Below are positions 13,545-24,929 of a stretch of 64,000 nt of DNA, in pieces (position 1 is the first letter of the stretch; each line of letters opens with the position of its first letter). The stretch spans positions 4,154,001-4,218,000 of the forward strand of contig NC_063017.1 in NCBI RefSeq assembly GCF_020509005.1. The letters are read 5' to 3'. The notes below the pieces were generated by a model. That model was not told where the DNA came from. It was given only the letters and a program-made list of their open reading frames with translations, and made no database searches. Position numbers and translations under genes: made by a program. Source of the DNA: Fulvia fulva (Eukaryota; Ascomycota; Dothideomycetes; Mycosphaerellales; Mycosphaerellaceae).

Positions 13545-13800
13545 ATACTTTTACCTAAAGTAGCCTTCTTAAAGACATCTATATAATCCCACCCCTAGGA
13601 GTTGAAGTGCCTCTAAATATAGTGTTCAAGGTCCTACGAAGCCTTTATAGGCTTAAGCAAGTAGCTAGAGACTAGAACAAGCTCTATATTACGAAGCTAG
13701 AGAAGATTAGATTTACCTAGTCCTAGGTAGATCTATGCCTACTTATCTATACGGATAGAGACCTTATAGTCCTTACCTATATAGATGACATATATTAAGA

Positions 13801-14027
13801 TGTAGCATCTTAAAGGGAGTCAATAATCAGGAAGTGATCTAGTAGCCTAAGGCATCTATAATGACTTAGCTTATAGGGAAATACCTTCTCTCCCCTTTAG
13901 CTTAGATAGACATCTAACACAATCAACATATTAGTTCCTAATATATTGCTATATACTCGTGCTATTAGTTAGTTAAAGATTGATCTCTTACTCCACTCCG
14001 CTACTATCCACCCGTACCTGTTTAACA
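13801..14027 (+). repeat. Copia LTR (227 bp), 5' of copia 2 and possibly also 3' of copia 1
   Basis: The LTR begins TGTAGCATCT and ends TTTAACA, so it has the canonical TG..CA ends. It has the same 227-bp length as 20374-20600 and matches along its whole length. The eight bases before it (TATTAAGA) equal those before the 3' LTR, which suggests that it also terminates copia 1 after an internal deletion. Confidence 0.9.
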
Positions 14028-14040
14028 GGTTATAAGCCCG
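14028..14040 (+). other. Primer binding site, initiator-tRNA-Met half-molecule type
   Basis: Immediately after the LTR stands GGTTATAAGCCCG. With one RIP change (TG to TA) reversed it is the complement of the anticodon stem-loop of initiator tRNA-Met (GGGCUCAUAACC). Copia-type elements are known to use an internal half of this tRNA. The same site recurs at 15215-15227 in the duplicated unit. Confidence 0.7.
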
Positions 14041-14987
14041 GGTTTATATAGGAATAAGAGTAACCTATATTAGTACAGGTTACTTATATCCCTTACTATC
14101 GTAGTAGAAAACATCTAGGAATCAGAAGTCTACCCCGTCTATCCTATTAAGGAGCTTAGTTCGATACTAAGTAATAGGTAACCTAGACAAGGACTCTATA
14201 CGGCTTACTTAAAGCCAATACCTTGAAGATACTCTATAGGCAGAACTGTATCGAGATACTATCAAGAAGGACTTCAAGTAAGTCATTTGAAGCTCTACTA
14301 GGAGAGACAGACCTATGTCCTAGCCCCGAGACCTCACACCGCTCCTTCTTTACTTTACTAAGTAGGCCTTAGTATCTATACCTACGAACTTTCCTATTCT
14401 ATACTAGAAGCCTTAGTAGGATCTAAGCCACTACTTTAGAACATACACACCTTGTTTCATTACATCCAATTTATTATAGATTTATACTAAGAGAAGATAG
14501 AGGAGAAGAGCTAGGCACCTCCGCGGCGTTTAGAGCTAAAGAAACAGGGTGAAGAGAGCTTTAAGCTATCTAGATTAAATAAGGTAGAACTCCCTTAGTC
14601 CTAGGGGCAGTGGCCTGCTTTGTATATCGTTAGAATGGCCTTAATAAGAGCTTTCGAATATGTCTTGTTTTGGCGTAGAGATCGATGAGCGTTTTTTTAA
14701 TAGCGGAATATAGGCTTAGTAGATGTAAATAATACTTTTACCTAAAGTAGCCTTCTTAAAGACATCTATATAATCCCACCCCTAGGAGTTGAAGTGCCTC
14801 TAAATATAGTGTTCAAGGTCCTACGAAGCCTTTATAGGCTTAAGCAAGTAGCTAGAGACTAGAACAAGCTCTATATTACGAAGCTAGAGAAGATTAGATT
14901 TACCTAGTCCTAGGTAGATCTATGCCTACTTATCTATACGGATAGAGACCTTATAGTCCTTACCTATATAGATGACATATATTAAGA

Positions 14988-15214
14988 TGTAGCATCTTAA
15001 AGGGAGTCAATAATCAGGAAGTGATCTAGTAGCCTAAGGCATCTATAATGACTTAGCTTATAGGGAAATACCTTCTCTCCCCTTTAGCTTAGATAGACAT
15101 CTAACACAATCAACATATTAGTTCCTAATATATTGCTATATACTCGTGCTATTAGTTAGTTAAAGATTGATCTCTTACTCCACTCCGCTACTATCCACCC
15201 GTACCTGTTTAACA
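14988..15214 (+). repeat. Duplicated copy of the copia LTR
   Basis: Identical to 13801-14027 and offset by 1187 bases; it exists only because of the tandem duplication. Confidence 0.88.
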
Positions 15215-15695
15215 GGTTATAAGCCCGGGTTTATATAGGAATAAGAGTAACCTATATTAGTACAGGTTACTTATATCCCTTACTATCGTAGTAGAAAACA
15301 TCTAGGAATCAGAAGTCTACCCCGTCTATCCTATTAAGGAGCTTAGTTCGATACTAAGTAATAGGTAACCTAGACAAGGACTCTATACGGCTTACTTAAA
15401 GCCAATACCTTGAAGATACTCTATAGGCAGAACTGTATCGAGATACTATCAAGAAGGACTTCAAGTAAGTCATTTGAAGCTCTACTAGGAGAGACAGACC
15501 TATGTCCTAGCCCCGAGACCTCACACCGCTCCTTCTTTACTTTACTAAGTAGGCCTTAGTATCTATACCTACGAACTTTCCTATTCTATACTAGAAGCCT
15601 TAGTAGGATCTAAGCCACTACTTTAGAACATACACACCTTGTTTCATTACATCCAATTTATTATAGATTTATACTAAGAGAAGATAGAGGAGAAG

Positions 15696-18600
15696 GGAGG
15701 CAAAATCCTAATTCTTAGGAGGGACAATTAGAAGAGATGGTTCAACCTTTAGAGATATAAGATAGAGAGCCAATTAGCATTCTTTACAATTGATGACCTA
15801 ATAGAAGTGTCTTTTAATAACATCAAGGGCAAGACTCTAAAACTCTAAGAAGAGGCTATAACTAAAGAGATCCTTAATACGCTAATATAGACAAGACACA
15901 ATATAGTATACAACTTCAGTATCCTTAGTAGGATTATAGGAGAAGATAAATTTGAGCTTAAGGGCTTATGTGAATCTAGAAGAGCTACTAAGAAGTAGGT
16001 GTATCTCTAGAACAAGTATAGCTAGGTGCTACCAACCTATATATATAAGCTTATAAAGCAATTTGTAACCTTTAAGATGAGTAAAGAGTTCACTATTAGA
16101 TCTATATAGACACACCTAGTTTCTCTTAGAAAAAGGATTGCTAATGTTGACCTAGAGGTTTAGTATTATAGGAAAGCTAATATAAGGATGACCTAGCTCT
16201 TAAGCTCACTGCTACCTGACTACTATATAGCTAGGGATACTATTATAGCTTAGCTAAAGATAGATTATAAAAGGACCTTAAAGATCCTTAAAGCTTAAGA
16301 AGCTAGGTTAGATCCCTCTAAGGCTAAGTATAGTATAGCAGCCACCTAGGTCAAGCCCTTAGGTCTAGTAAGACTACTCTCCTGCCTTCTCTATAAGAAG
16401 GATTATCTAATTAAGGACTGCCCTAGTCTACCTAAGGCAAGAAAGGTCCTTAGATCTCATTCCTAACTACTATCTTCCTAGAATATAACATATATTAAGA
16501 AGAAGAGAACTCTACTACCTACTTTAAGGAGGACACTAAGAGAGAAGTCTTCTATAGAAGAACTGAAGAAAATAGTAAAGAAACTCAGCTCTAATATACT
16601 GTCACTCTAGAAGAACTAGGCCTAGTCTTTTACCTCTAAAGTAAAGAAGACTAGAAAAGGTTTTTCCGCCTAAGAGTCACGTGACTTATGCAGCTCATCC
16701 CTAGAGACAATGTCTGATGATGATAAGTATGATGAAGTAGCTCACTCAACTATAGAAGTCTAAGGCAAGTTCCCCTCGTTAGAGTAGTTACTTGACTCCT
16801 ATGCTTTATCCTATATAACTGACTAAAGCTACCTCTTTAGATCTATAACTCCCTTAATAAGGAAGAAATAGATCAAAGTAGGAGGTGGGTTTTTATTAGC
16901 TACTTATATTAGGAATGTAGAGATGAGTAGGAGAGCTAGTAGAAAGGTTGTTTTAGATGATGTCCTACTTGTACCTAAGCTAGGAGTGAACCTAGTTTTA
17001 TAGAACTAGTTTAGCAAGTAGTTTAGTGTATAACCTCTATCATTTTCTCTTGTTTCCCCCTCTAGTAAGACTGTTGTCTAGACAAAGCTCCTTAGGGGGG
17101 TTCTATTTATTGATAAGATTTCTCCTCTCCTATAAGAACGGGCACATTACTCATTATATACACTACTAATAGAGAATGCCTTTGTGACTGCTTAATTAGA
17201 GACCGACCTAAAGCAGTAGGAGCTTTGGTATAGAAGATTTGTACACTTTAGGAAGAATTTGCTCTAGAATCTTTATAAGGTAACAGACTTAAAAGAACCT
17301 ATTCCTATCCCTAAGGATGGCTTTTACTAGTATAGAGTATGCTTAATAGTAAAGATAAAGAAGTACAAAGGCAAAGTTATAGAGAGAAGACCTAAAAGAC
17401 TTGCCCTTATATCTGTTAATATATGTAGCCTACTACTAATCTTAAGACTAGGATTCAAATACTAGCTTGAGATTGTTAACAACTTCTCTAGGAAGAAGTA
17501 GACCTTTCCTCTTAGGAAAAGAGAAGATGCTCTAGTTACTCTCTAGAACTAGAAGATCAAAGTAGAGAGGAAATCATTAGCGTAGCTAAAAGCAGTAAGA
17601 CTTAATAATATAAAAGAACTTATTATATTAGTAAAGTAGTAGGAGAAGGATTTAGGGATTAGGCTCGAGCCGACTAAGGCATACAACTCTCTATAGAATA
17701 GACTAGTTAAGAGGTCAATACAAACCTTAGAGGACTCTATAAGGGCAATGCTTAAAGAGGCTAAAATGCCGGTTAAATTTTGGCCTAAAGCACTAGAGGC
17801 CCAAACTTATATAAGGAATAAACTGCTAAATGGCCTAGATTACGATAGGTTTAAGGTTTCACTAGATAAGGCTTTTGATAGTATCAAACCGACCATTAAC
17901 TATTTGAAAGTTTGGGGATACAAAGCTGTTATCTATATAGACACAAGATCCTAACCTCAATAGGTAAGAAGTGACAAGCTAATAAATAGGGGTAAAGAAG
18001 TAGTGTTTATTAGGTATATTAAAAATATAGCTAAAGCCTAGCTCTTTTAGAAACTAGACATAAGAGCTGTTAAACAACACACATATATAGACTTCTTTAA
18101 GGACTAGCCTAGAGGTGATATAGGTCTTAATGTTCTAACATTAAATCTACTAAGTAGTATACTAGCTAGGAAGCCCTTAGGAAAGCCGAGGAAGAACGTA
18201 TCCTTAGGACAATCTACCTACTATCTAGGCGTCTATTAGAGCAGCCCCGAAATAGATTAGCTAATTAAGAGCCCTAAAGTCGCTTAGCCGAGAAAGCTAT
18301 TTGTGCAAATTCCCTAACCTCTAGAGAACGTAGGGGAATTTCAGAAAATCGATTAGCTAATTAAGAGGAGCTCCCTAGATCCCTAGGAAATAGACGTTAC
18401 TAGGTCATAAGTGACGGTCCCTAAATCATCCCTTAGAAAGAGAAAGGCTGACTATGATGTTAAGGGCTATGACATAAAACAGAAAGCCCTAAAATCTATA
18501 GTCCCTAAGCCCGAACTAACCACTAAAGTAGGAGAAGTAATAGACCTCTTAGAGAACCTTACTGCTTTTTACTAAGCTTTCTTTATAGCTATACAATCAG

Positions 18601-20330
18601 TGGACAGTTCAATACTATAGGATAGCGAATTCCTAGAAGAAGTTAAGGAAATGGCCTTTGTAGCAACTATAGAAGCTATTATATATAAGTAAGAGGTCCT
18701 AATTCCAAAATCCTATAAGGATGCTATAAATAACAAGAAATGGGGACATCTTTAGAAGGGAGCAATCCAAAAGGAACTAGATGCTCTATAGAGTAACAAC
18801 ACCTAGGAAAATTCTATTCTACTAAAAGGAGCAAGTCTAGTTCCATCAAGATAGGTCTTTAATATTAAGAGAAGCATTAGTGGAGCTATTGAAAAGTTCA
18901 AGGCTAGACTAGTTGTAAGGGGCTTCTTATAGAAGTTTAGTGTTGACATTATAGAGACATTTGCACCTATAGTAAGACAGGACACCCTTAGAGTATTTAT
19001 AGCTATTGTGTGTAAGAAGGATCTTCATCTTTACTAAGTGGATATGAACAATACATTTACAGAAAGCACCCTCTATAAAGACATCTTTATGTTACTACTA
19101 CTAGGAGTTGAGCTTCTACTAAACATAGTGTTCAAAATCCTTAAAAGCTTATATAGACTTAAGTAAGTAGCTAGAGATTAGAATCAACTCTATATATTAA
19201 AGCTTAGAGAGATTGGATTCATATAGTCAGAAGTAGATCTATGCCTACTTATCTATAAGAAGAGGGAGATCATAATCCTTATATATATAGATGACATTCT
19301 AATTGCTATACTAAAGTTAATAGATGTTCTCTAGTTCAAAAGAGAACTTGGCAAGATCTTTAAGATCAAAGATCTAGGTGAACCTGAAAAGATCCTTAGC
19401 ATGAGAGTCATAAGGGACAGGAAGAGAGGAATCCTAAAACTTGACTAAGGACACTTTGTTAGGGACAGCCTAGCTAAGATAGGAATAAACTATAAGAAGG
19501 CAGCACCTACACACTTACCTATAGACAGCTATAAGGCCCTCAAACCTTCAAGCCACATAGATGAGAGGTGTGACAAGGCAGAGTACTAGAGTATTAATAG
19601 TACTTAGATGTGGCTAGTAATAATCACAAGGCCAGACATTACTTTTGCCCTAGGAAGGATGAGCTTATTTGTAAGTAACCTATCCACCTACTATATAAAG
19701 GCTTTGAAGAAGATCACTAGGTACCTAAGATTATACCCTGATCTAGGACTTTAGTTCTTAAAGTCTAGAAAAGGACACCTTATTAGATACTATAATTCTG
19801 ATTATATAATAGACAAAGCAGACAGAGTCTTAATCCTTAGGTATGTCTTCTTCCTCTATAGGGCACCAGTTTCTTAGATAAGCAAGAAGCAAAAGTCTAT
19901 AGCAACATCTATAATAGAGGCTGAATATATAGCTATCAATATATATACGAAGTAGTCCCAATTCCTAGCTTCACTACTAAGAGAAATAGATTGTCTAGAG
20001 TTAGTAGAAGACTGTTCCTATCAACTAAGAATCACTAGAAACCAGGAGACTGTATTAAATTTGAGACCAGTCTAATTAAGAGGTAACAATCAAGCTACCC
20101 TCACCCTAGTAAAAGATGTATATGTTTATAACAAGTCGAAGCACATTGACATTGCCTATAACGCTATTAGGAAACTTTGGTAGAGGAGGCTTATTGCTAT
20201 TAAGTACACCCTAACCTCTAAGATAGTTATAGACGGGTTTATAAAACTAAAGACTGGTCTATACTTCTAGAGGTTTATAAGCTAGCTAAACCTGTCATAA
20301 AAAGGTCTAAGTACTATTAATAGGAAGTGA
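15696..20330 (+). pseudogene. Copia 2 Gag-Pol polyprotein, RIP-inactivated
   Basis: Reading through stops, the order is: Gag with zinc knuckle CLLYKKDYLIKDC (about 16380-16420), protease and pre-integrase region (about 16800-17100), integrase with WLEIV-like and PTKAYNSL-like motifs (about 17400-17800), RT (about 18680-19340) with YIDDIL at about 19288, and RNase H ending near 20200 (TSIIEAEYIAI, then NKSKHIDI). The longest intact stretch is 68 codons of integrase at 17748-17954. Nearly all stops fall on Trp or Gln codons. The protein would have packaged and integrated the element; it is not expressible here. Confidence 0.82.
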
Positions 20331-20355
20331 GCAGACTATAACCTCCTATACGAGA

Positions 20356-20373
20356 TGAGTAGGAGTATTAAGA
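20356..20373 (+). other. Copia 2 polypurine tract
   Basis: The purine-rich stretch ATGAGTAGGAGTATTAAGA lies directly before the 3' LTR, where plus-strand DNA synthesis is primed. The TA pairs probably were TG before RIP. Confidence 0.6.
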
Positions 20374-20600
20374 TATAGCATCTCAAAGGGAGTCAACAAT
20401 TAGGAAGTGATCTAGCAGCCTAAGGCATCTACGATAACTTAGCTTATAGGGAGATACCTTCTCTCCCCTTTAGCTTAGATAGACATCTAACACAATCAAC
20501 ACATTAGTTCCTAATATATTGCTATATGCTCGTACTATTAGTTAGTTAAAGATTAATCTCTTACTCTACTCCGCTACTATCTACCCGTACCTATTTAACA
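20374..20600 (+). repeat. Copia 2 3' LTR (227 bp)
   Basis: Full-length partner of 13801-14027. It begins TATAGCATCT, that is TG changed to TA, and ends TTTAACA. Differences from the other LTR are mostly transitions. It abuts gypsy RT sequence without a gap. Confidence 0.88.
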
Positions 20601-23600
20601 ATTCTAATTATATGTTAACGATACGCTTAGGGAGTATCTCGATAACTTCTGTTTAGTATACCTAGATAATATCCTAATCTTTAGCGACACATTCAAGGAA
20701 TATATATAACACGTACGCAAAGTGCTATAGCGTATACGTAAAGCCGGCCTATAATTAGACATCGACAAATACGAGTTCTACTAAATAGAGACGAAGTACC
20801 TTAGTGTTATTATAGGAGTCGACGGTATCCGTATAGACCCGGAAAAGGTCGACGTAGTCAAGAACTAGCTTATTCTAACATACCTAAAGGATGTATAAGC
20901 ATTCCTTAGGTTCGGAAACTTCTATCGAAGGTTTATATAGAACTTCTCTAAAATCTATATGCCCCTTACGAATTTAATAAAGACTAGTAAGAATAGTAAG
21001 CCGATACTATTCGTTTAGACAATAGAATACGAAGTAGCCTTCTAAGGATTAAAAGATGCATTCTTAACGGATACGGTACTTGTATACTTCGTACTAGGGT
21101 TAGAAACTATAGTCGAAACAGATGCCTTAGATTTCGTTACTACGGTAGTAATTTTATAGAAATACGGAGACGTCTAGAGACCGGTAGTATACATATCTAA
21201 GAAGATGTTACTATAGGAGTACAACTACGAGATTTACGATAAGGAACTATTAGCTATCGTCCTCGCCTTCGAAGAATAGAGACCTAAGCTTACCGTCAAC
21301 TTGGACGATAATATAGACACTAATTTCGAGAATATAAAGGATATAGACAACAATCCCGTTGTTATCTACTCCGATTATAAGAGCCTAGAATACTTTATAA
21401 GTACGAAACAACTTAATAGACGGTAGGTACGCTAGGTATACTTCCTAGTACAGTTCGTATTCAAAATTACCTATCGTCTAGGTGTATAGAGCATAAAGCC
21501 TAATAGCCTTACTAGACGATCGTAAGATCTACCGTCGGATCTAAGCGATCTACGTCTATAGTATTAGAGCTAGGTCATCCTACCGCCCGCTCGCCTCGAT
21601 ATTAAGCTCAATTTAAGCGAGCTACGGGAGGGGGAGGTAGCGTAGTAGGTAGTATAGTAGGATTTACTTATATAAGTCAAGGCTCTATATAACGAAGAGA
21701 CCGTTTAGGCTACTATATAACAGCTATCCTAGAACTAGTAAGTACCCCTATTACGTAAACATAAGATCGACGATCGTACGTCTAAAGTAGAAGATAGTAT
21801 AATCTATATAAAGAACGCCTACGGAGGATATAGCTTGTTTGTCCTAGAAGTTACTAGCGTAGTAGAACTTCCTACTCTAATCACGAAACGTTTCTACGAC
21901 ATACCCGCGGCTAGGCATCCCGGCCGTAAAAAGACATTCGAGTTGATTAGTAGATACTACCGCTAGCTACGTATAGTATAAACGATTAAGGGATTCGTCC
22001 GTAATTATATTATATATAGAACAACGGTTCCGTCAAATTAGTAGTATTAGGGCCTCCTTATACTATTGCCGGTACCCTTTAGAGTATAGGAGGATATCGC
22101 TATTAACTTCGTTATAGATTTGCCCGTAAGCAAGAGCTTAACCGATAGACAAACGTATAAGAACGTCCTTATAGTTACGGATAGGCTTACTAAGGAGAGA
22201 TACCTAATCCTAGTACTATAGATAGACGCCCTATATATCGTATACATCTTTATCCGCTACATCTTCGTACGTTATAGCATTCCTAAGAGTATCGTCTCGG
22301 ATCGGGGCTCCTAGTAGACGTCTACGTTCTAGAGACGAGTTTGCTCCCTACTCGGTATTTAATAACGACTATCGACGGCCTTTTACCTAGAATCCGATAG
22401 ACAGTCTAAAAACACGAATAAGGTTATAGAACGTTACCTTAGGGCCTACATTAACTACGCCTAAGATAATTAGGTTAATTAGTTACTACTTGCCGAGTTT
22501 ACTACTAATAATTATATATTAGCTACTACTAGAGTGTTACCCTTCTACGCTAATACCGGTCGTAACCTAGAATTTACGGATACTAGTCTAACTACCCCTA
22601 TAAAGCTTATGCCCTATAAGTAACGACTCGATACAGAATCTACGAATACGTTTGCTAAGCGTATAAACTAGATATACGTATATCTAAGGCAAGAAATTGT
22701 GTTAGCCTAAGCGTTATAAGTAGATTTTGTAAACGTATATCGCTAGCTACCTCCGAATTATAATATCGGCGACGAAGTTTATATTAATACTACTAACTAG
22801 TCAATAACACGCCCGTCTAAGAAGCTCGATATTAAGAACGTAGGGCCGTACGAGATTACGGTAGCACTCCTATATCAAAATGCTTACCGCGTTATAATAC
22901 CTAATTAGTTAGGCAATCTCTATAACACTTTCTACGCCTCGCTCCTATAACTAGCTACTAATAACCCCAAACCTAGACAGATCCTAGTACCGCCGCCTCT
23001 AATCGAGATTACCCGTAACGACGACGGCGAAATATCCGAAGAGTACTTTATAGAGGACATACTCGATAGGAAATATTTCAAGCTAAAGAGAAGACTACTA
23101 AAATACTTACTACCGAAGCAAGACGAGTATAAGTACCTAGTGAAGTAGAAAGGATACTACGAGCCGAGCTAGGAGCTACTAGAAGTATTAGTAGGAGCAG
23201 CCGCCTCTATTATAGACTTCTACTACAACTTTCCGACGAAGTCTATACCCGCCGACTTTAAGCCGCCGTACGACTAGGTACCTAATAAGGACCGAGTTAC
23301 TAGTATACTACAATCTTACACTAAGTCTAGGTAGTTGCCTACGGAGAACGCGAGTACGTCTATACCGGTAGTTATACCGTAAACTAATACGCCCGTGACG
23401 GCGTCTAAGCCACAAGTAAGGACGTTACGCCGCTCGATAAGACTTAATACGAGTGCGATAGAGTTCGACACGCCTATAGTTGACCTATAAAGCTCTATAG
23501 AAACGAACGCTATAGACATAGGCTCGGATACTTAACACGCTAGGGCTACTATAGAACCGCGTGTGCCTGCTTCTATGAAGATAGCAACGGATAGAAGTCT

Positions 23601-23829
23601 CTACAATAAGCGTTAGAACAAGGATGTCGCTACACACCCCAAGCCTCTATATAGCCGTACTAGCTTGGCCGCCCGACGGATACAGTGATCGACAGTAAGG
23701 AGGATATTAAGAGTTTGGAGGATACTCAAGCTGAACAAGGTGGACTGGAGGATGATATGGTTTTCGTAGATGCACTACTACAGAGACAGAGCCGTCCGAG
23801 GACGAACAGCGATCTGAAGGGGGGGGTAC
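20601..23829 (+). pseudogene. Gypsy Pol (RT-RNase H-integrase-chromodomain), RIP-inactivated
   Basis: In frame with many TAG stops I read RT ([12 protein letters not shown], about 20650; the catalytic YLDD is now YLDN), RNase H (YDKELLAIVLAFEE, about 21235), the integrase zinc-binding part (ARHPGRKKTFELI, about 21912), the integrase core (INFVIDLPV... NVLIVTDRLTK, about 22105-22195; SDRGS near 22300) and a chromodomain at about 23040-23200 (EYFIEDILDRKY ... YLVK*KGY). A low-complexity acidic tail follows and is open from 23685. Chromodomains of this class target integration to methylated histone H3 chromatin. Confidence 0.85.
23814..23829 (+). other. Gypsy polypurine tract
   Basis: GAAGGGGGGGTAC immediately precedes the LTR start. 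G-rich tracts at this place prime plus-strand synthesis in fungal gypsy elements. Confidence 0.75.
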
Positions 23830-24001
23830 TGTCACGGTTCACTACTGCCGTGACGTCGCGCGCCTTGGCGCTTCCTTATATATCTCGCGCGCTTCGCGCT
23901 TCTCTTTCGTAGCCTTACCGAACAACGCTTGTTTTACGGCAACCCTGCACTGTCGTCTTACAGATCACTGCCCGTGATAATCCCTGAGCTTGCCCGTGAC
24001 A
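23830..24001 (+). repeat. Gypsy 3' LTR (172 bp), not RIPped
   Basis: The LTR starts TGTCACGG and ends CCGTGACA, a perfect 8-bp terminal inverted repeat with TG..CA ends. Just inside the start, GTCACGG and CCGTGAC can form a hairpin. It contains a TGACGTCG element and a TATA-like TTATATATC (23876-23884) embedded in GCGC-rich sequence. Unlike the internal region it keeps normal CA and TG content. Confidence 0.8.
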
Positions 24002-24921
24002 AGTCGTCATCTCGACCCACAGCAGTTTCTCGCTCTCATCTTCTTCCCCTCCCGATCACATCACGAAGGAAAGCATCTGGATCGTCGAAAGATCAGTGTC
24101 TTCCAGCATTAGCTTCGGACACTTTGGCTTGCCGTCAGACTCCTCTTCTTCTCCTTCCTTGCCCTCGATCTTCTTCGGTTCCCCGCGTTCTTGCTCCTCG
24201 TCCTCTCCAACGCAGCTACGCTCTTGGAACAGCCTCAGCAATCGCCCAGCCCTTCTCCGTATCTCTGCATCCGCCGCCGCAGAGTCGCTCCAAAACGAGT
24301 GTGCCTTACTCTTCTCAACCTGTACATTGAGTTCTCCCTGGCTGATTTCAAACCGCACCCAGTACCAGCTTTGGTGCCACGTGCTCCGGCCGCTAGGGTA
24401 ATGCCAGACCGTAGCTAGGAGATGCAGTCTTGTTAGAAGATGACTAAGCGGCACTAGGGGACCTTGCAGTCCGCACGGGTACGCAAGAGTTCCAGCAGCC
24501 TGGATAAATCTAGCATTCGTAGGTTCGAGTCTGTGTTCCTCTTTCGCAAGTCTGTCGCTAAGGTTACTAAGGCCGAGAATACGGGAGTCGCAGATCTAAT
24601 AGAAGAGAGGGAAAGACTCCTTGCGAATGAGTCTCGAAGCCTTAAGGAGTGGTGGTTGAGCCGGCATAGAGAGCGCTGTGTGGAGGTCCTGCAGATGGAA
24701 AGTGTAGATGATGACTCGCATCTCGGGTGGCAGGTCCATGGATTTGTGGAAGGTCCTGTCTTCGTCGGCCTGCTCCAGGGCGGCGATTACGGCTGTCCTC
24801 GATATGCGGCCGTTGGGATGCTGAACCTTCCGAGCCTTGCAGAAGTCGTATAGGTTGTAGGTGCTGTAGTTCTCATAGCATGGCAGTCCTCGTCGAAGTC
24901 GTGAGTAGAGAACGTCGAGTC

Positions 24922-24929
24922 GCGCTGGT
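24922..24929. repeat. hAT 8-bp target-site duplication, left
   Basis: GCGCTGGT directly precedes the element and is repeated exactly at 27905-27912. Eight bases is the diagnostic length for hAT elements. Confidence 0.93.

Larger units (their letters stand above)
5367..13800 (+). mobile_element. Copia element 1, 5' part, interrupted by LINE copy 3
   Basis: A Ty1/copia element lacking its 5' LTR begins right after the LINE tail. In order I can read a gag region with a mutated zinc knuckle (YYLYGSDHFISKC, about 5960-6000), a protease/pre-integrase region (about 6250-6900), integrase (about 6900-7560; motif NVRAIL-like and VWGYKAI-like), and reverse transcriptase from about 8300. RT is split by LINE copy 3 at 8530/13544, resumes, and ends at YIDDI (about 13785), where sequence jumps to an LTR. 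The RNase H part is therefore missing. All frames carry RIP stops. Protein similarity to copia 2 shows the two belong to related families. Confidence 0.8.
13322..15695. repeat. Perfect tandem duplication, 2 x 1187 bp
   Basis: Bases 13322-14508 are repeated directly as 14509-15695. I compared them line by line and found no difference. The unit contains the last 208 bases of the LINE 5' end, its target duplication, the remaining copia RT piece, a complete 227-bp LTR, the primer binding site and the first 480 bases of copia internal sequence. Left and right boundaries show only two bases of shared sequence (AG), so it does not look like recombination between long repeats. It is either a young duplication or an assembly artefact. 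Confidence 0.9.
13801..20600 (+). mobile_element. Copia element 2 with both LTRs, RIP-degraded
   Basis: A complete-length Ty1/copia element: LTR 13801-14027, primer site, internal region, polypurine tract and 3' LTR 20374-20600. It is lengthened by the 1187-bp duplication. Domain order in the internal region is gag, protease, integrase, RT and RNase H, which is the copia order. The left flank is truncated copia 1 and the right flank is gypsy RT, so no 5-bp target duplication can be matched (TAAGA on the left, ATTCT on the right). Frames are broken by RIP, but this copy has more open stretches than copia 1. Confidence 0.88.
20601..24001 (+). mobile_element. Gypsy chromovirus, 3' half
   Basis: A Ty3/gypsy element enters in the middle of RT and runs through RNase H, integrase, chromodomain, a C-terminal tail, polypurine tract and 3' LTR. 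The 5' LTR, gag, protease and first half of RT are absent. The copia block probably inserted here, in which case the missing half should lie left of the window. RIP is heavy from 20601 to about 23570 and then stops abruptly; the last 430 bases, including the LTR, look unmutated. Confidence 0.88.

Noticed and set aside
24522..24540. GGTTCGAGTC resembling a tRNA T-loop
   Set aside because: No acceptor, D or anticodon arms can be formed around it.
24096..24853. Several plus-strand ORFs of 75-133 codons
   Set aside because: Antisense to the hAT-split SAP/F-box-like gene, which explains their openness.
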